A stretch of DNA of 64,000 bases from positions 318,607 through 382,606 of the forward strand of contig JAGFNQ010001188.1 of assembly GCA_024364735.1 (NCBI GenBank). Direction: 5' to 3'. Positions 1 through 11,470 of this stretch are shown one piece after another. Position 1 is the first letter of the stretch, and the number at the start of each line of letters is the position of its first letter. Source of the stretch: Boesenbergia rotunda (lineage: Eukaryota > Streptophyta > Magnoliopsida > Zingiberales > Zingiberaceae). A program made the translations under genes and the position numbers. The notes beneath the pieces are model-generated. The model was not told where the DNA came from and ran no database searches. It saw only the letters and a list, made by a program, of their open reading frames with translations.

Positions 1-544
1 TAACTATATTTTTTTTAATATATCTTTATTATTATTATTATTATTATATTATTATTAATTAAGCGTATTTTACCGAAGGAGAGCCTTGCGAGGGGAACCG
101 GGGAAAGACGAGGTCGCCGACGAGGAATGAGGAGGGAGAGGGATTGTTGATAGGTAGAAAGATCGGAGAGGGAGCGAGGTTGGTGGCGGCGTGACTAGGG
201 TAACCGAATGCCCTGCTACTAGATGGTGAGACGATCTGAATACATAGGATGCGGTTGGTTGGTATCTTGTTTTTCATTTTTATTTTACGTAGAAAATATG
301 ATTTTTAAAAAAATATATTTAATTTATATTTTTTTAGTCTATTTTGAAAAAGTATTTTAGAAAAATAAAGAATAAAATAAAATTATTTTATAGAAAATAA
401 AAAAATATAATTTTTTAAAAAATAACAAAGAAAAATAAAACAAATCAAACAACCTTTTATTTTTCTTTGCCTTGCTTTTTTATATTTTTTAATAATAATT
501 TAAATAAAATAAATAAATAAAAGCAACCAATGCTCAGATTGATA
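1..544. other. AT-rich flank, no gene recognised
   Basis: Positions 60-250 are less AT-rich than their surroundings and hold a 72-codon open frame on the minus strand, but it matches no family I know. From about 255 to 455 the sequence starts with GGTTGGTTGG-like bases and ends with a roughly inverse CAAACAACC, which may be a decayed MITE; no target duplication was found. Confidence 0.3.
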
Positions 545-1142
545 TTTCGACTTTTCCTAAGATAATTACGTGAAAATACGTATTAAAAAAAGTAATATAA
601 CGTTTGTTTTTTACCAAAATGTACATATAAAATTAACTTATTCTTTTTATATCTTTCTTCTCAATAATTATTTTTCGTATTTCATATTTCGAGATATCCG
701 AATTAAGTATTCATAATTTTAATTTTAAAATAATAAATTAGGATTCGGATGTTGGTATTCTCATCTTCGCTCACCTTATATATTTTTTCTTACCTTGTAT
801 AACTCAACTAATTATAAATCTTCTACTATATTATGCTGCGATTATGAAAAAATTAAGAAATAATTAAAAGATTATAATATAAATAAATAATAAATGATAA
901 TTATATATTTTAAAAATTAATTTTAAAATAGAATAAATACCAAATTATTGGGCCTGATATCTTAGAATATCAGGTCCTCGATATTCAAAATTAAATTATT
1001 TTTTAAATGATTATAAATAATTGAAGTAAAGATATAAATAGAAAAAGATAAAATATAGAAATATATAAACTAAATAAAAAATAAGGAAAGATTTATAAAA
1101 TATAAAAAAATTGAGTTGGAAGAATTTTATATATTAGGAATA

Positions 1143-1596
1143 GGGTTGTGTATTCGGTTAAAACCGAACCGATCGAACCGAATTAATCGAAAATCGAATT
1201 AACCGATTTTTTTTTTGGAGCCGACCAAACCGACCGAATTTTCTACAAAAACCGAACTTACCGAACCGATAAAATTTCGGTTAATTCGGTTTTCGACCGA
1301 ATAAACCGAATTAACCGAAATTTTAAATTTTATTCGATTTTTAATTAAAATAACCAAATTTTATTTAATTAATTATTTTTATAAATAAAAAATAATTAAA
1401 TTAATATTTTTATTCGGTTTATTCGGTTTATTCGGTTTAATCGAATTACAAAATTCAAAACCGAAATCAAACCGATTTAACCGAAAAACCGAACCGAATT
1501 TAAAAAAAAATGAAAACCAAATTAACCGAACCGAATTTCAAAATTCGGTCGGTTCGGTTCGGTTAATTCGGTTTTTTCGATTTTTTGCTCACCCCT
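1143..1596. mobile_element. CGGTT-rich palindromic MITE-like element
   Basis: The element is full of AACCGAA / TTCGGTT units arranged as an imperfect palindrome. Its ends are inverted: it begins GGGTTGTG and its right end reads AGGGGTGAGC on the other strand. AATA flanks both sides (1139-1142 and 1597-1600), a possible short target duplication. Similar CGGTT-rich repeats are common in plants. It has no coding capacity and interrupts the left arm of the giant inverted repeat. Confidence 0.6.
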
Positions 1597-1751
1597 AATA
1601 GAAACATATAAAATAGAAATTAAAATAAAATTTATATGTAGAAATTAAGATAGATGAGATACCATCAAAAAAAATTATTAAAATATGATTATATATTTTA
1701 AAATTTTATTAAAAATTAGATAAATAGCATGCTATGTTAGATCTGATATCC

Positions 1752-2180
1752 TAGGATATCGGGAGCAGATCCTCTGGTCTGCAATTTTGCAGACCAGGGG
1801 ATGGTCCACTCGCGATTGCGACCGGATCGTGATCGCAATCCGGCCGCAATTTGTTGCGATCCCCTCTAGGGTTCACCGTGCCCCCCAGGTTATAGTTTGG
1901 GTTCGAGCGGGTGGTCGGAGGCCACCCGACGGCCTAAACCCTAAATCTTAAACCCTAAACCCTAAACCCTAAACCCTAAATCCGGATTTAGGGTTTAGGC
2001 CGTCGGGTGGCCTCCGGCCACCCGCCCGAACCCAAACTATAATCTGGGGGGCACGGTGAACCCTAGAGGGGATCGCAACAAATTACGGTCGGATCGCGAT
2101 TACGATCCGGCCGCAATCGCAAGTAGACCATCCCCTGGTCCGCAAAAGTGCGGACCAGAGGATCTGCACCCTAGGATATC
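1752..2180. mobile_element. MULE-type foldback MITE with 9-bp TSD and telomere-like centre
   Basis: The element proper is 1761-2171 (411 bp). It is flanked by a perfect 9-bp direct repeat TAGGATATC at 1752-1760 and 2172-2180, the target-duplication length typical of Mutator-like elements. Its ends are inverted repeats (GGGAGCAGATCC / GGGTGCAGATCC) and almost the whole element folds back on itself. The loop region near 1933-1980 carries about six to seven CCCTAAA-like units. The right arm contains the core CGAACCCAAACTATA...GTGAACC, which is also present in the elements at 24.4 and 51.1 kb. It has no ORF and must be mobilised in trans. Confidence 0.85.
1933..1980 (+). repeat. Short CCCTAAA telomere-like array
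   Basis: About seven CCCTAAA units, one altered to TCTTAAA, form the centre of the foldback element at 1761-2171. The location inside a transposon explains it without invoking a chromosome end. Confidence 0.85.
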
Positions 2181-2654
2181 AGGCCTAACATGAGTCATGA
2201 GTCTGATAACCCAGGATATCAGATCCTCTGTTAGTTTTTTCAAAATCTGAATCTAGATTAGACACTAGATTCAGATATAAAATTAAATAAAATAATAATA
2301 TAAAATATAAAAAATAGAGATTTAAATAAAGATATAATAGGAATAAAGAATAAAGTAAAATAAAAAATATAAGTAAATAAAAAATATATAATATGAATAA
2401 ATAATAAAGTAATAAATATAAAATACAAAAAGATAAAGGAAATATATAAAGAGATTAAAAATATATATATATATATATTATAGAAATACATAAAATGAAG
2501 AAAAAAAAGAAAAAAAGAAATATAAAATATAAATAAATAGAGTTTATAGATTAAAAATTTATGAAATAAATATAATAAAAATTAAAATTAAATATAAATG
2601 TGAAAAAATTAAGATAGATAATAGATATAAATATAAGAAAAATAAAGAGATAAC

Positions 2655-3757
2655 TGTTAGGATCTTTGCCCTAGCTAGAGGGGGGGTGAATAGCAAATCG
2701 TCTAATCTTCTTGTACCTACGTTGTTAGTTGCACAGCGGAAACAATAATAAAACAATAAACAATGCTAACAAGAAGATTTACGTGGTTCGGAGATGAAGC
2801 TCCTACTCCACGACAGTCCGTGAGGTGGACGATCCCTTGATCCTTCGGCGGATCGCTCCCCGGACGCTCTCCGGCTATCTCGTGTAGCTCCTTGTGGGTG
2901 GAGAAACCTCTCCACAATCCTCTAAAAACACCTGAGCACACAAGGCTACTATCAAGCTTTTTCCAAGCAAGATTCGCCAAGAAACCTAGCCCCAAAACGA
3001 GTCCCTTTAAATAGGACTCGGGCTAAAAACCACGCCACCAGTCGACTGCCCCAGGGCCAGTCGACTGGTACCACTAAAATCCGACCGTTACACTCCAACG
3101 TTCGAATTCTTAACTGTTTCCAGACTTCACCAGTCGACTGGTACAGGACCAGTCGACTGGAGTCAGTCGACTGGAACCAATTCCAGTCGACTGGCAGTCG
3201 ACTGGTCGACCCTCCTTGGGTCGACCCGATTCTCTGTGTGTTCTAGCAGTCGACTGCCTTCGGGCCAGTCGACTGCCCTGCCTACCAGCCTAGGATTTAG
3301 CCTCCCTGAGTACATTTCACTCAACACTTGACCCCTAGGACTTCCCGAGTACATTCACACAGCACTCGTACCCTTATGACTCGACTGACTCCTCCTCCGC
3401 AGTCTCGACTGTTGCCTTCGCGCCCTCTTCGTCTTCGGCCCTCGTCCCTCGGATGCGCACGCAAGCCTCTAGCTTGCATCCATGCCACCCTTCACGTACG
3501 CCTCGAAGTCCGTGCCCATCAGCTCATCGTCCCTGTACTCCAAGGTCCCTTAGATGGGCACACAAGCCTCCAGCTTGTCTCCATGCCATCCTTTACCGTA
3601 CTGAGGCCGTCCAGTCAGGTCCATATGCGTAACCTGTACAACCTGCACACTCCATATACGCATATCAAATACAAGGGTAAGCCTAACTTAAACCCTTTGC
3701 ACAAACATCAAAACCCTATGGTCACACCGGACCATCTTAGGGCCGATTGCTCCAACA
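2655..3757 (-). repeat. 3' LTR of the gag-only Copia element
   Basis: Starts TGTTAGG and ends CCAACA. It matches 7570-8672 almost base for base. On the plus strand, positions 3037-3275 hold about nine copies of the palindrome CAGTCGACTG or its extension CCAGTCGACTGG. Confidence 0.92.
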
Positions 3758-3771
3758 ATCTCCCCCTTTTT
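3758..3771 (-). promoter_or_regulatory. Polypurine tract of the gag-only element
   Basis: On the minus strand this reads as AAAAAGGGGGAGAT immediately before the 3' LTR, the expected place for the primer of plus-strand cDNA synthesis. Confidence 0.8.
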
Positions 3772-5801
3772 GATGTTTGACAATCCGTTTAAGTTAGGGA
3801 AAGCAAGATAGTAGTCAATAGCAAAAACCATGCTAAATAAATGTATATGCAATGCAAGTATGGATCCTAACCCAAGGTATCCTACACCTAACCCTCCGAG
3901 TTAGGAATTTTCCACACCTAACTTCCCAAGTTAGGATTTTCTAACAAACCGGGCTTTTTAAAGCTTCTCCCAAGCTCCCCCTTATACTGGACTTACAAAG
4001 GCTTTTTAAGAACCTCCTCTCCAAGGTTCCCCTTACGCCACGAATGAAGCAACCATGCTCCCCCTTAATCTCAACTCCCCCTAAAACAGGTATGTTTGGT
4101 TTCCCACTTAAACCCAACATCTCTCCCCCTTTGCCATACATCAAAAGAACCCCAATAATATCCCAATTATCAATTCTTTTAATCCCCAATAATCATAAAC
4201 ATAGTGTACTAGACCCCCCATACACATGTTTCTTATCAATTGGACCCCAAACCAGCTACTGATACAAAACTCAGCCCTGACCAGTCGACTGCCCCCAGGG
4301 CAGTCGACTGATACTCTGATAATCAGTTTTCTGGCCGAATTTCAGAAACGCGCCAGAAATTCCACAAATCTCCAAAAATTCCCAAATTTCGTGGAGAACA
4401 TTGTGGTACCCATACCTACTTGGGAAAAATACATTTCACCATGTATCTATTCCCATTCCCAAGTTTGGTACAAAACCCAAAAATTTTCTTATGAAAATTA
4501 AGGCAAATAGGAGACAACCTCCCCCTTAACCCATGCCTTCTCCTAATTTTCATTTTTCAAAGGGTTAAGTTCTACCCAACTTAACCTCCTAACACCATGT
4601 TGAGTTATCCCCACCCAACATCCGAGTTCTTCCCCTTTTGGACACTATTAAGGCTTGCTCCCAAGCACCCTTTCCCTTAGTGCCAAAACGAACTCAAACC
4701 ACTCTCTCAAACCACAAAAAAAAAAACTCTAAGGTTTGCAAGCACACTTGCTAGGATATACCCTTATCCTAGAAAAATATGATATCATGGAAATATCAAG
4801 TGTGCTTGACATTTGGTACAATTCTAAGCTTCTTAAGGATTTTTCATTAAGTATCAATTTCCAACTTCCTTTCTAATTCCATGTGTTTGTCACATCTACC
4901 CATCTTAATTTGACACATGGAATTGTCCTCAAACTCCCTTTTTGACCTTAGATTCCTAGGGAGACTTATCAATTTCCTTGGTTTTCAATCCATATAAAGT
5001 CATGAGATAACACTTCTTCTAAGGATTATAAAATTATAACCGAGAATTCTAATCCTAAATCATATCCAATGATCAATCCTGGAATTTTTATGGTCAAAAA
5101 TGCCCTTTTTCATGCTTACTCTCATTGATCAGTTGACTGCCCAAAATGGGCAGTTGACTGCCTGCTAAACAGAGAGTTTCTGGGCCTGAGACCAGTCGAC
5201 TGGGATGGTCCCAGTCGACTGTCTCCAGTCGACTGGGGTATTCCCAGTCGACTGCCCTTCAATTTTTCTGTGTACAGAGATCCTGGTCGACCTCCCAGTC
5301 TACTGCTAGTCGCCTGCCACCAGTCGACTGGTCACTTACCAGTCGACTGGTACCTGATTTTCAGGTTTTCAGGCCGAAATTCAGAAATGTCCTAAAAATT
5401 TTACAAATCTCCAAAAAATCTGAAATTTTGTGGGGAGATTTGTAAAACCAATATCTACTTGGGAAAAATACGTTTCCAAATAAATGTACTCCGGATCCCA
5501 AGATTGGCACAAAACTCTACTTCTTCCAAAGTGTATCAAATAATCTCATCCTAGAAGTTCTAATTCTCACTTCTCTTCAATGCATTCTCTTCTCCTTGAT
5601 CATAACTCATTTTTATTATTGAGTTACATGGTATTCCACCATTAAACCTTAATTTTGTCAATTATAGCCCTATTTTCACATTTTCTCCCTAAAATTCACC
5701 TTTTGATGTGCCAAAATCTAGGATTAAGACTTACCCAAGTCTTCCAATCCTTTTTGGCACATTTCACCTAATTTCCTAAGGGAGAACCTTTTGAGATCCA
5801 T
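3772..5801 (-). other. Long non-coding 3' internal region of the gag-only element
   Basis: About 2 kb between the gag stop and the 3' LTR. It has no long frame. It holds CCTAACCCTCC...AGTTAGG short repeats near 3880-3950 and more CAGTCGACTG palindromes (4281-4310, 5131-5350). Comparable sequence, also next to an LTR, occurs in other elements here (30.24-31.05 kb, 55.76-56.15 kb), so it is a conserved part of this element group and not random filler. Confidence 0.6.
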
Positions 5802-7496
5802 CTACCATGGACCCCAAAGGCTCCTAGAGCTCCCCCTTGAGCTCTTAGCCCTAGCCACCTCCCTAGGTGACTCAATCCACACTAGGCCACACCGGTATGC
5901 CACCGGTGACTCTTGGCCTACAAAATTGACCTCTTTAACCTTGGACACCTTGTCCTTGGTTAAGCCCTTTTCTTTCCCTTTGGATGACACCCCCTTGCCA
6001 TCTTTGGACTTACCCTCCTTGCCATATTTATGTGCTTTGCCAGCACATTTCTCTTTGTTGGCCTTGGAGGTCTTAGCTTGGTAGCCCAAACCCGATCTAT
6101 CATAGTTAGGTTTTAGGCTACTCAATATTAGGTCTAGGCCCTTAGATCCAACCTTGAATCTTTCTAGGGTCTTTTCTAATGTATCAAGCCTTGCCCTCAA
6201 GGCTTGATTTTTCTTTTCTAATTTCTTGACCTTAGTGTCCACGTGTCCACCTTGGACATTTCTAGACCTACCATTCTTTCTAGGCATGTGTCTCCCCTTC
6301 TTGGGGTTAATCCCTTGATCCTTAGGTGCATAAGTCGTAGGTCTATCATGATGCATGCTCTTTCTAGAATTATGATCTACCTTGTTATCCCTATTCCTAT
6401 CATCATACTTAAATCCAAAATTATGCACCATTAAACATTTCTCATTAATTCTATCATGCATGGATGGGCAATTTTCATTATTTCTAAAATGTAAGGAAGA
6501 ACTTGAAATTGAATTGTATTTTACCCTAGGGTTAGGAATTACCTCCCTTACCCTTGAAGTTCTCCCTTGATGTGATTTTTGTTTCTTCTTTCTTTCTTCT
6601 TTCTCCCATCTCCTAAGATGCTCCATCTTCTTTAGCTCACCTTTTCTAGGACACTTGGTGTGAAAGTGCCCCATCTCTCCACATGTAAAGCATCTAATTC
6701 TCTTCCTCCTTTCTTGGACTCCTCCATTCCTACAATCCTTGTTAGATATAAAGGAACTTAAATTAGGTTTAGATTTTACCTCCTTTTTACCTATTGGGCA
6801 CTTGTCCTTGTAGTGCCCCTTCTTGTTGCAACCGAAGCATATGATGTGATCTTTGTTGCTTGCTTTGGTGGAGGTGGAGGCTAGGTTGACTACTTCTTCA
6901 ACCTTGGGAGAGGTGGAAGCTTCCTCTTGATCCGGAATTGAAGAGGGTCTCTCCTCCCCCTCAATTCTTGAGCTTGATACCTCCTCTTCTTCTCTTGATG
7001 AGGTTGATGATCTCTCACTCAATTCCTCTACCTCACTTGAGGATGTGGACACCTCTTCCTTCTTGGATAGTAACAATCCCATTTCTTTTTCCTTTTCTTC
7101 ATTTTCCTCTTCTTGAGCTATTGAGCTCACTTCCTCGGGTTCTTCCACTACTTGAGTTTGTGTAGGATTATTATGATATTCTATCAACTTGGTCCACAAC
7201 TCATAGGCATTTTGGTATTCACCTACACAACTCAAAATATTTTTAGGCAACATATTCACTAAAATTGCAATTACCTTTTCATTTGCCTTGGACTCATTTT
7301 GTTGTTCTTGATTCCAATATCGAGGACGAAGATTCTTTCCGTGCTTGTCCTTTGGAACCTCAAAGGGCTCTTCTATCATCATCCTACACTCCCACTCCAT
7401 GCTAAGCCAATCTTCCATTCTTGCCCGCCAATAATCAAAGTCTTCATTGTCGTATGGCGGCGGAGTGTAGATGTTGTCCCCCAACTTATCTTCCAT
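5802..7496 (-). CDS. Gag polyprotein of Copia-type element
   Basis: This is a structural capsid protein that packages element RNA into virus-like particles in the cytoplasm. The first ATG of the frame is at 7496; the frame opens further upstream only through the primer-binding site, so I start here (564 codons). The N-terminal third carries the DUF4219/UBN2-type Gag region, with a YWRARMEDW motif and an ELWTKL motif. The middle is acidic and Ser/Glu-rich. Two CCHC zinc knuckles follow (CFGCNKKGHYKDKC and CFTCGEMGHFHTKC), then a basic stretch, a predicted coiled coil (KVKKLEKKNQALRARL) and a lysine-rich tail. The frame is intact, in keeping with the young LTRs. No polymerase genes follow, unlike a standard Copia gag-pol. 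Confidence 0.85.
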   Translation of the reverse strand: MEDKLGDNIYTPPPYDNEDFDYWRARMEDWLSMEWECRMMIEEPFEVPKDKHGKNLRPRYWNQEQQNESKANEKVIAILVNMLPKNILSCVGEYQNAYELWTKLIEYHNNPTQTQVVEEPEEVSSIAQEEENEEKEKEMGLLLSKKEEVSTSSSEVEELSERSSTSSREEEEVSSSRIEGEERPSSIPDQEEASTSPKVEEVVNLASTSTKASNKDHIICFGCNKKGHYKDKCPIGKKEVKSKPNLSSFISNKDCRNGGVQERRKRIRCFTCGEMGHFHTKCPRKGELKKMEHLRRWEKEERKKKQKSHQGRTSRVREVIPNPRVKYNSISSSSLHFRNNENCPSMHDRINEKCLMVHNFGFKYDDRNRDNKVDHNSRKSMHHDRPTTYAPKDQGINPKKGRHMPRKNGRSRNVQGGHVDTKVKKLEKKNQALRARLDTLEKTLERFKVGSKGLDLILSSLKPNYDRSGLGYQAKTSKANKEKCAGKAHKYGKEGKSKDGKGVSSKGKEKGLTKDKVSKVKEVNFVGQESPVAYRCGLVWIESPREVARAKSSRGSSRSLWGPW

Positions 7497-7554
7497 CTCC
7501 TCTTCTCCTCTAGCGTGTGCTCCCTCGGCGGTTAGTCCGATCAAGAGCGAACCT

Positions 7555-7567
7555 GGCTCTGATACCA
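7555..7567 (-). promoter_or_regulatory. Primer-binding site (tRNA-Met type)
   Basis: The minus strand reads TGGTATCAGAGCC two bases inside the 5' LTR, the usual primer site of plant Copia elements. It fixes the element orientation. Confidence 0.9.
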
Positions 7568-7569
7568 CT

Positions 7570-8672
7570 TGTTAGGATCTTTGCCCTAGCTAGAGGGGGG
7601 GTGAATAGCAAATCGTCTAATCTTCTTGTACCTACGTTGTTAGTTGCACAGCGGAAACAATAATAAAACAATAAACAATGCTAACAAGAAGATTTACGTG
7701 GTTCGGAGATGAAGCTCCTACTCCACGACAGTCCGTGAGGTGGACGATCCCTTGATCCTTCGGCGGATCGCTCCCCGGACGCTCTCCGGCTATCTCGTGT
7801 AGCTCCTTGTGGGTGGAGAAACCTCTCCACAATCCTCTAAAAACACCTGAGCACACAAGGCTACTATCAAGCTTTTTCCAAGCAAGATTCGCCAAGAAAC
7901 CTAGCCCCAAAACGAGTCCCTTTAAATAGGACTCGGGCTAAAAACCACGCCACCAGTCGACTGCCCCAGGGCCAGTCGACTGGTACCACTAAAATCCAAC
8001 CGTTACACTCCAACGTTCGAATTCTTAACTGTTTCCAGACTTCACCAGTCGACTGGTACAGGACCAGTCGACTGGAGTCAGTCGACTGGAACCAATTCCA
8101 GTCGACTGGCAGTCGACTGGTCGACCCTCCTTGGGTCGACCCGATTCTCTGTGTGTTCTAGCAGTCGACTGCCTTCGGGCCAGTCGACTGCCCTGCCTAC
8201 CAGCCTAGGATTTAGCCTCCCTGAGTACATTTCACTCAACACTTGACCCCTAGGACTTCCCGAGTACATTCACACAGCACTCGTACCCTTATGACTCGAC
8301 TGACTCCTCCTCCGCAGTCTCGACTGTTGCCTTCGCGCCCTCTTCGTCTTCGGCCCTCGTCCCTCGGATGCGCACGCAAGCCTCCAGCTTGCATCCATGC
8401 CACCCTTCACGTACGCCTCGAAGTCCGCGCCCATCAGCTCATCGTCCCTGCATTCCAAGGTCCCTCAGATGCGCACACAAGCCTCCAGCTTGTCTCCATG
8501 ACATCCTTTACCGTACTGAGGCCGTCCAGTCAGGTCCATATGCGTAACCTGTACAACCTGCACACTCCATATACGCATATCAAATACAAGGGTAAACCTA
8601 ACTTAAACCCTTTGCACAAACATCAAAACCCTATGGTCACACCGGACCATCTTAGGGCCGATTGCTCCAACA
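7570..8672 (-). repeat. 5' LTR of the gag-only Copia element
   Basis: Partner of 2655-3757 with the same length and termini. It carries the same CAGTCGACTG palindrome cluster at about 7952-8190. Confidence 0.92.
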
Positions 8673-9415
8673 ATAACGATGAGAGATAAAAAAATACAAT
8701 CTAAATGTGTTACAACAACTACATGATGCATTGTTGCATGCTAAGTGGCATGACACGAGAAAATCATTGCTAGTAATTAAGACTATGTTTTGACACCATA
8801 ATTATCTTTCCCTAGCTCAACCCTACCTAGTGATATCAAGTTTTGAGAAATTCAAACATCCTAGGTCCATAAGTGGGTTTTGACAAAAACTCACCGATAG
8901 ACATAGAAAAGTCTGATTGCAACAATTTTAAATATTATGAGTTTATAAGACTTGAATTGTGCTATCCATTGTGTATTTAAGGGTTTTTTAGATGTTCTTC
9001 AATAGTATAATACATTTAAGCTTGTTTAAAGATAAAATGAATTGTGATATCTGTGTTAGGCCTGATATTTTCGGATGTTAGGCCCACGTTGGACCCGAAA
9101 TCCCAGTATATCAGGCTCGTGTTGGGATTGATATTCTTATATTTCAGACCCAATGTGGGCATGAAATTTGAGAATATTAGGCCTTCTGATATCAAAATCA
9201 AAATATTTTTTTCAAAATAATTATAAATAAATATATAAAATATATAAAATAGAGATTAAAATAAAAAATATATAAAAAACAAAGAAAATAAAAATATAAA
9301 TGAATACATTATAAATGAATTATATTATATATGATTTTTTTAAATATGTAAAATATATTATAACTATAAATACACAATGTATACCTAATATTTATAAATG
9401 AATTATATATCTCTA

Positions 9416-9449
<34 letters not shown>

Positions 9450-9901
9450 ATTATTTAGAAAAAATATTTCAATTTTGGATATCAGAGAGGCTGATATTCT
9501 CATATTTCAGGACGTTATGGATTTATCAGAGAGCCTGATATATTCGGATTTCAGGCTCAACGTAGTCTAATATTTTTTCTATTTTAAAAATATATTATAT
9601 AATAATCATTTATTAATTATTTATAGGATAATCTTTTAATTATTTTTAATATTTTCAAAAAAAATGTTGGGACCCATGTATAATCATATCCGGCATACAT
9701 TCATTTAATCATTAAAGAGAATCTCAAACGTATCATACTATTAGAAAACATCTGGAAAGCATCTATTACACAAGCTTAAACGTATCGTACTATTTTATAT
9801 ATTTTATATATTTATTTATAATTATTTTAAAAAATATTTCGATTTTAGATATCAGAGGATCTTATATTTTCAGATTTTAGACTCACGTTGTGCCTGAAAT
9901 C

Positions 9902-10123
9902 TGAGGGGGCGCTTGGTAAGCGGGTTTAGAAGACGGGAATGGGAATGAAATTTATTTCATTCCCATTTATGATGCTTGATGTACAGGAATCGGAATCAAA
10001 ATATGGATATGATACCCTTGATTTGATAACCCAACTCCCACTAGGTTATCACTAAACTTATAAACTCTTCAATCAAAACTCATTACCATTCCCATTGTCG
10101 AATATATACCAAGCGCCCCCTGA
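9902..10123. mobile_element. PIF/Harbinger-like MITE
   Basis: The element is 9905-10120 (216 bp), with inverted ends GGGGGCGCTTGGTA and its complement. The 3-bp direct repeat TGA flanks it. The 3-bp duplication and G-rich TTGG ends fit the Harbinger/Tourist group, although TGA is not the usual TWA target. It lies within the right arm of the giant inverted repeat. Confidence 0.75.
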
Positions 10124-11470
10124 GAATATCAGGCCTAACGCAGATAACACCTTTCATTTTACCTTTAAACAAGCTTAAACGTATCGTACTATTGAAGAAC
10201 ATCTAGAAAGCCTCTACATATACAATGGACAGCACAATTCGAGTCTTTGCAATATCATACATTCATAATATCTGAAATTGTTAGAAATTATAATCGGACT
10301 TTTCTAGGTCTGTGGGTTTTCACCGAAACTCACTGATTGACCTACGATATTTGGAATTCTTAATACTCGATATCACTGGATATGGTTGAGCTGGGAGAAG
10401 ATAATTAAGATGTCAAAACTTAATCCTAGCTACTAGTAATAACCTTCTCATGTCGTGTCACTTAGCACGGAACAATACAGTATATAACGGTTATAGCACA
10501 TTTAGACTGCCTTATTGTATCTCTCATCTTTATTTTTTTTATTTTTCTTATCTTTATATCCTATTATTTATCTTAATTATTTTTCACATTTTTATTTTAT
10601 TTTATTTTCTATTATATTTATTTTAATATTTTTAAACTACAAACTCTATTTATTTATTTATATTTTATATTTCTTTCTTTCTTTTTTATTTTTATATATT
10701 TCTACATTTTTATTTTTATTTTTATTTTCTTTATCTCTATATATTTTTTTTATCATCCTAGAAAAACCAATAAAGGGTCTGATATCCTAGGATATCAAAC
10801 CGAACGTGACATTATATTTATCCCTTTTTAATAAAATTTAAAAAATATAATTACTTTTTAATAATTTTATATATTTTATTTTAGTTCTATTTTATATATT
10901 TCTAATATATACAATTCTTCCAACTCTATTTTTTTATATATTTTATGTTTTCTATTTATATCCTTATTTCAATTATTTATAATTATTTTTAAAAAATAAT
11001 CTTGTTTTTGTATATTACAGGACCTGATATTCTCAAATTTGAGGCATAGTTGACATGATATTTTGGGATTTCAGACTCAACGTGACCATATATTTATCTC
11101 ATTTTAAAAATATATAATCATCATTTATTATTTATTTATATGATGATTTTTAAATTATTTTTTAATCTTTTCACAATCGCAAGAAAATATAGTGAAAGAT
11201 TTGTGATAAGTTAAGTTGTATAAGGCAGAAAGAGATATATAGGGTGAGAGAAGATGAGAATACTTGCATCCGAATTATAATATGTTATTTAAATCAAAAC
11301 TATAAAAAAGTGATTCGGATGTCTCAAAAAGTAAACTGCGAAACAGGATTGTTGACGGGTGGGGTATAAGAAAAAAAATTAATTTTACACGTGCTATTTG
11401 GTAAAAAATAAATCCTATGATATTTTTATGATAAATACGTATTCCTACATGTGTCTTTCGATAAAAAATT

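Larger units (their letters stand above)
2650..8677 (-). mobile_element. Young gag-only Copia-type LTR retrotransposon (TR-GAG-like)
   Basis: The element proper is 2655-8672 (6018 bp), flanked by a perfect 5-bp target duplication ATAAC (2650-2654, 8673-8677). The two LTRs have the same length (1103 bp) and I counted about 9 substitutions between them (under 1%), so the insertion is recent. A primer-binding site (TGGTATCAGAGCC, initiator tRNA-Met type) beside the right LTR and a purine tract beside the left LTR place the element on the minus strand. The only recognisable gene is gag; protease, integrase, reverse transcriptase and RNase H are absent. It inserted into the left arm of the giant inverted repeat and must rely on enzymes supplied in trans. 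Confidence 0.9.
545..11470. repeat. Giant inverted repeat (palindromic element), interrupted by nested insertions
   Basis: The sequence around 545-1140, 1600-1750, 2180-2654 and 8678-9300 reappears as its reverse complement at about 9780-9904 and 10121-11470. Clear matching blocks are 8680-9075 with 10128-10530, 961-1140 with 10920-11050, and 740-870 with 11160-11300. The symmetry centre is near 9500. With the insertions removed (1143-1596, 1761-2171, 2655-8672, 9905-10120) each arm is roughly 1.9-2 kb. Recurrent CTGATAT...GGATATCAGGCC units occur throughout. No coding region was found in the arms. The arms are diverged, so this is an old element and not a recent assembly duplication. The class is unknown; a large foldback or MULE-like element is possible. 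Confidence 0.75.

Noticed and set aside
59..277. Minus-strand open frame of 72 codons as a gene
   Set aside because: No domain, no splice or promoter support, and its surroundings are AT-rich non-coding DNA.
1933..1980. Chromosome end or true telomere
   Set aside because: The short array lies at the centre of a foldback transposon with a 9-bp target duplication, with ordinary sequence on both sides.
2655..8672. Endogenous plant pararetrovirus
   Set aside because: Clear LTRs, tRNA-Met primer site, purine tract and 5-bp duplication identify an LTR retrotransposon; no movement protein or coat signature was seen.
3163..8689. Duplicate open frames of 63-150 codons in the two LTRs
   Set aside because: They result from the palindrome-rich LTR sequence and occur identically in both LTRs.
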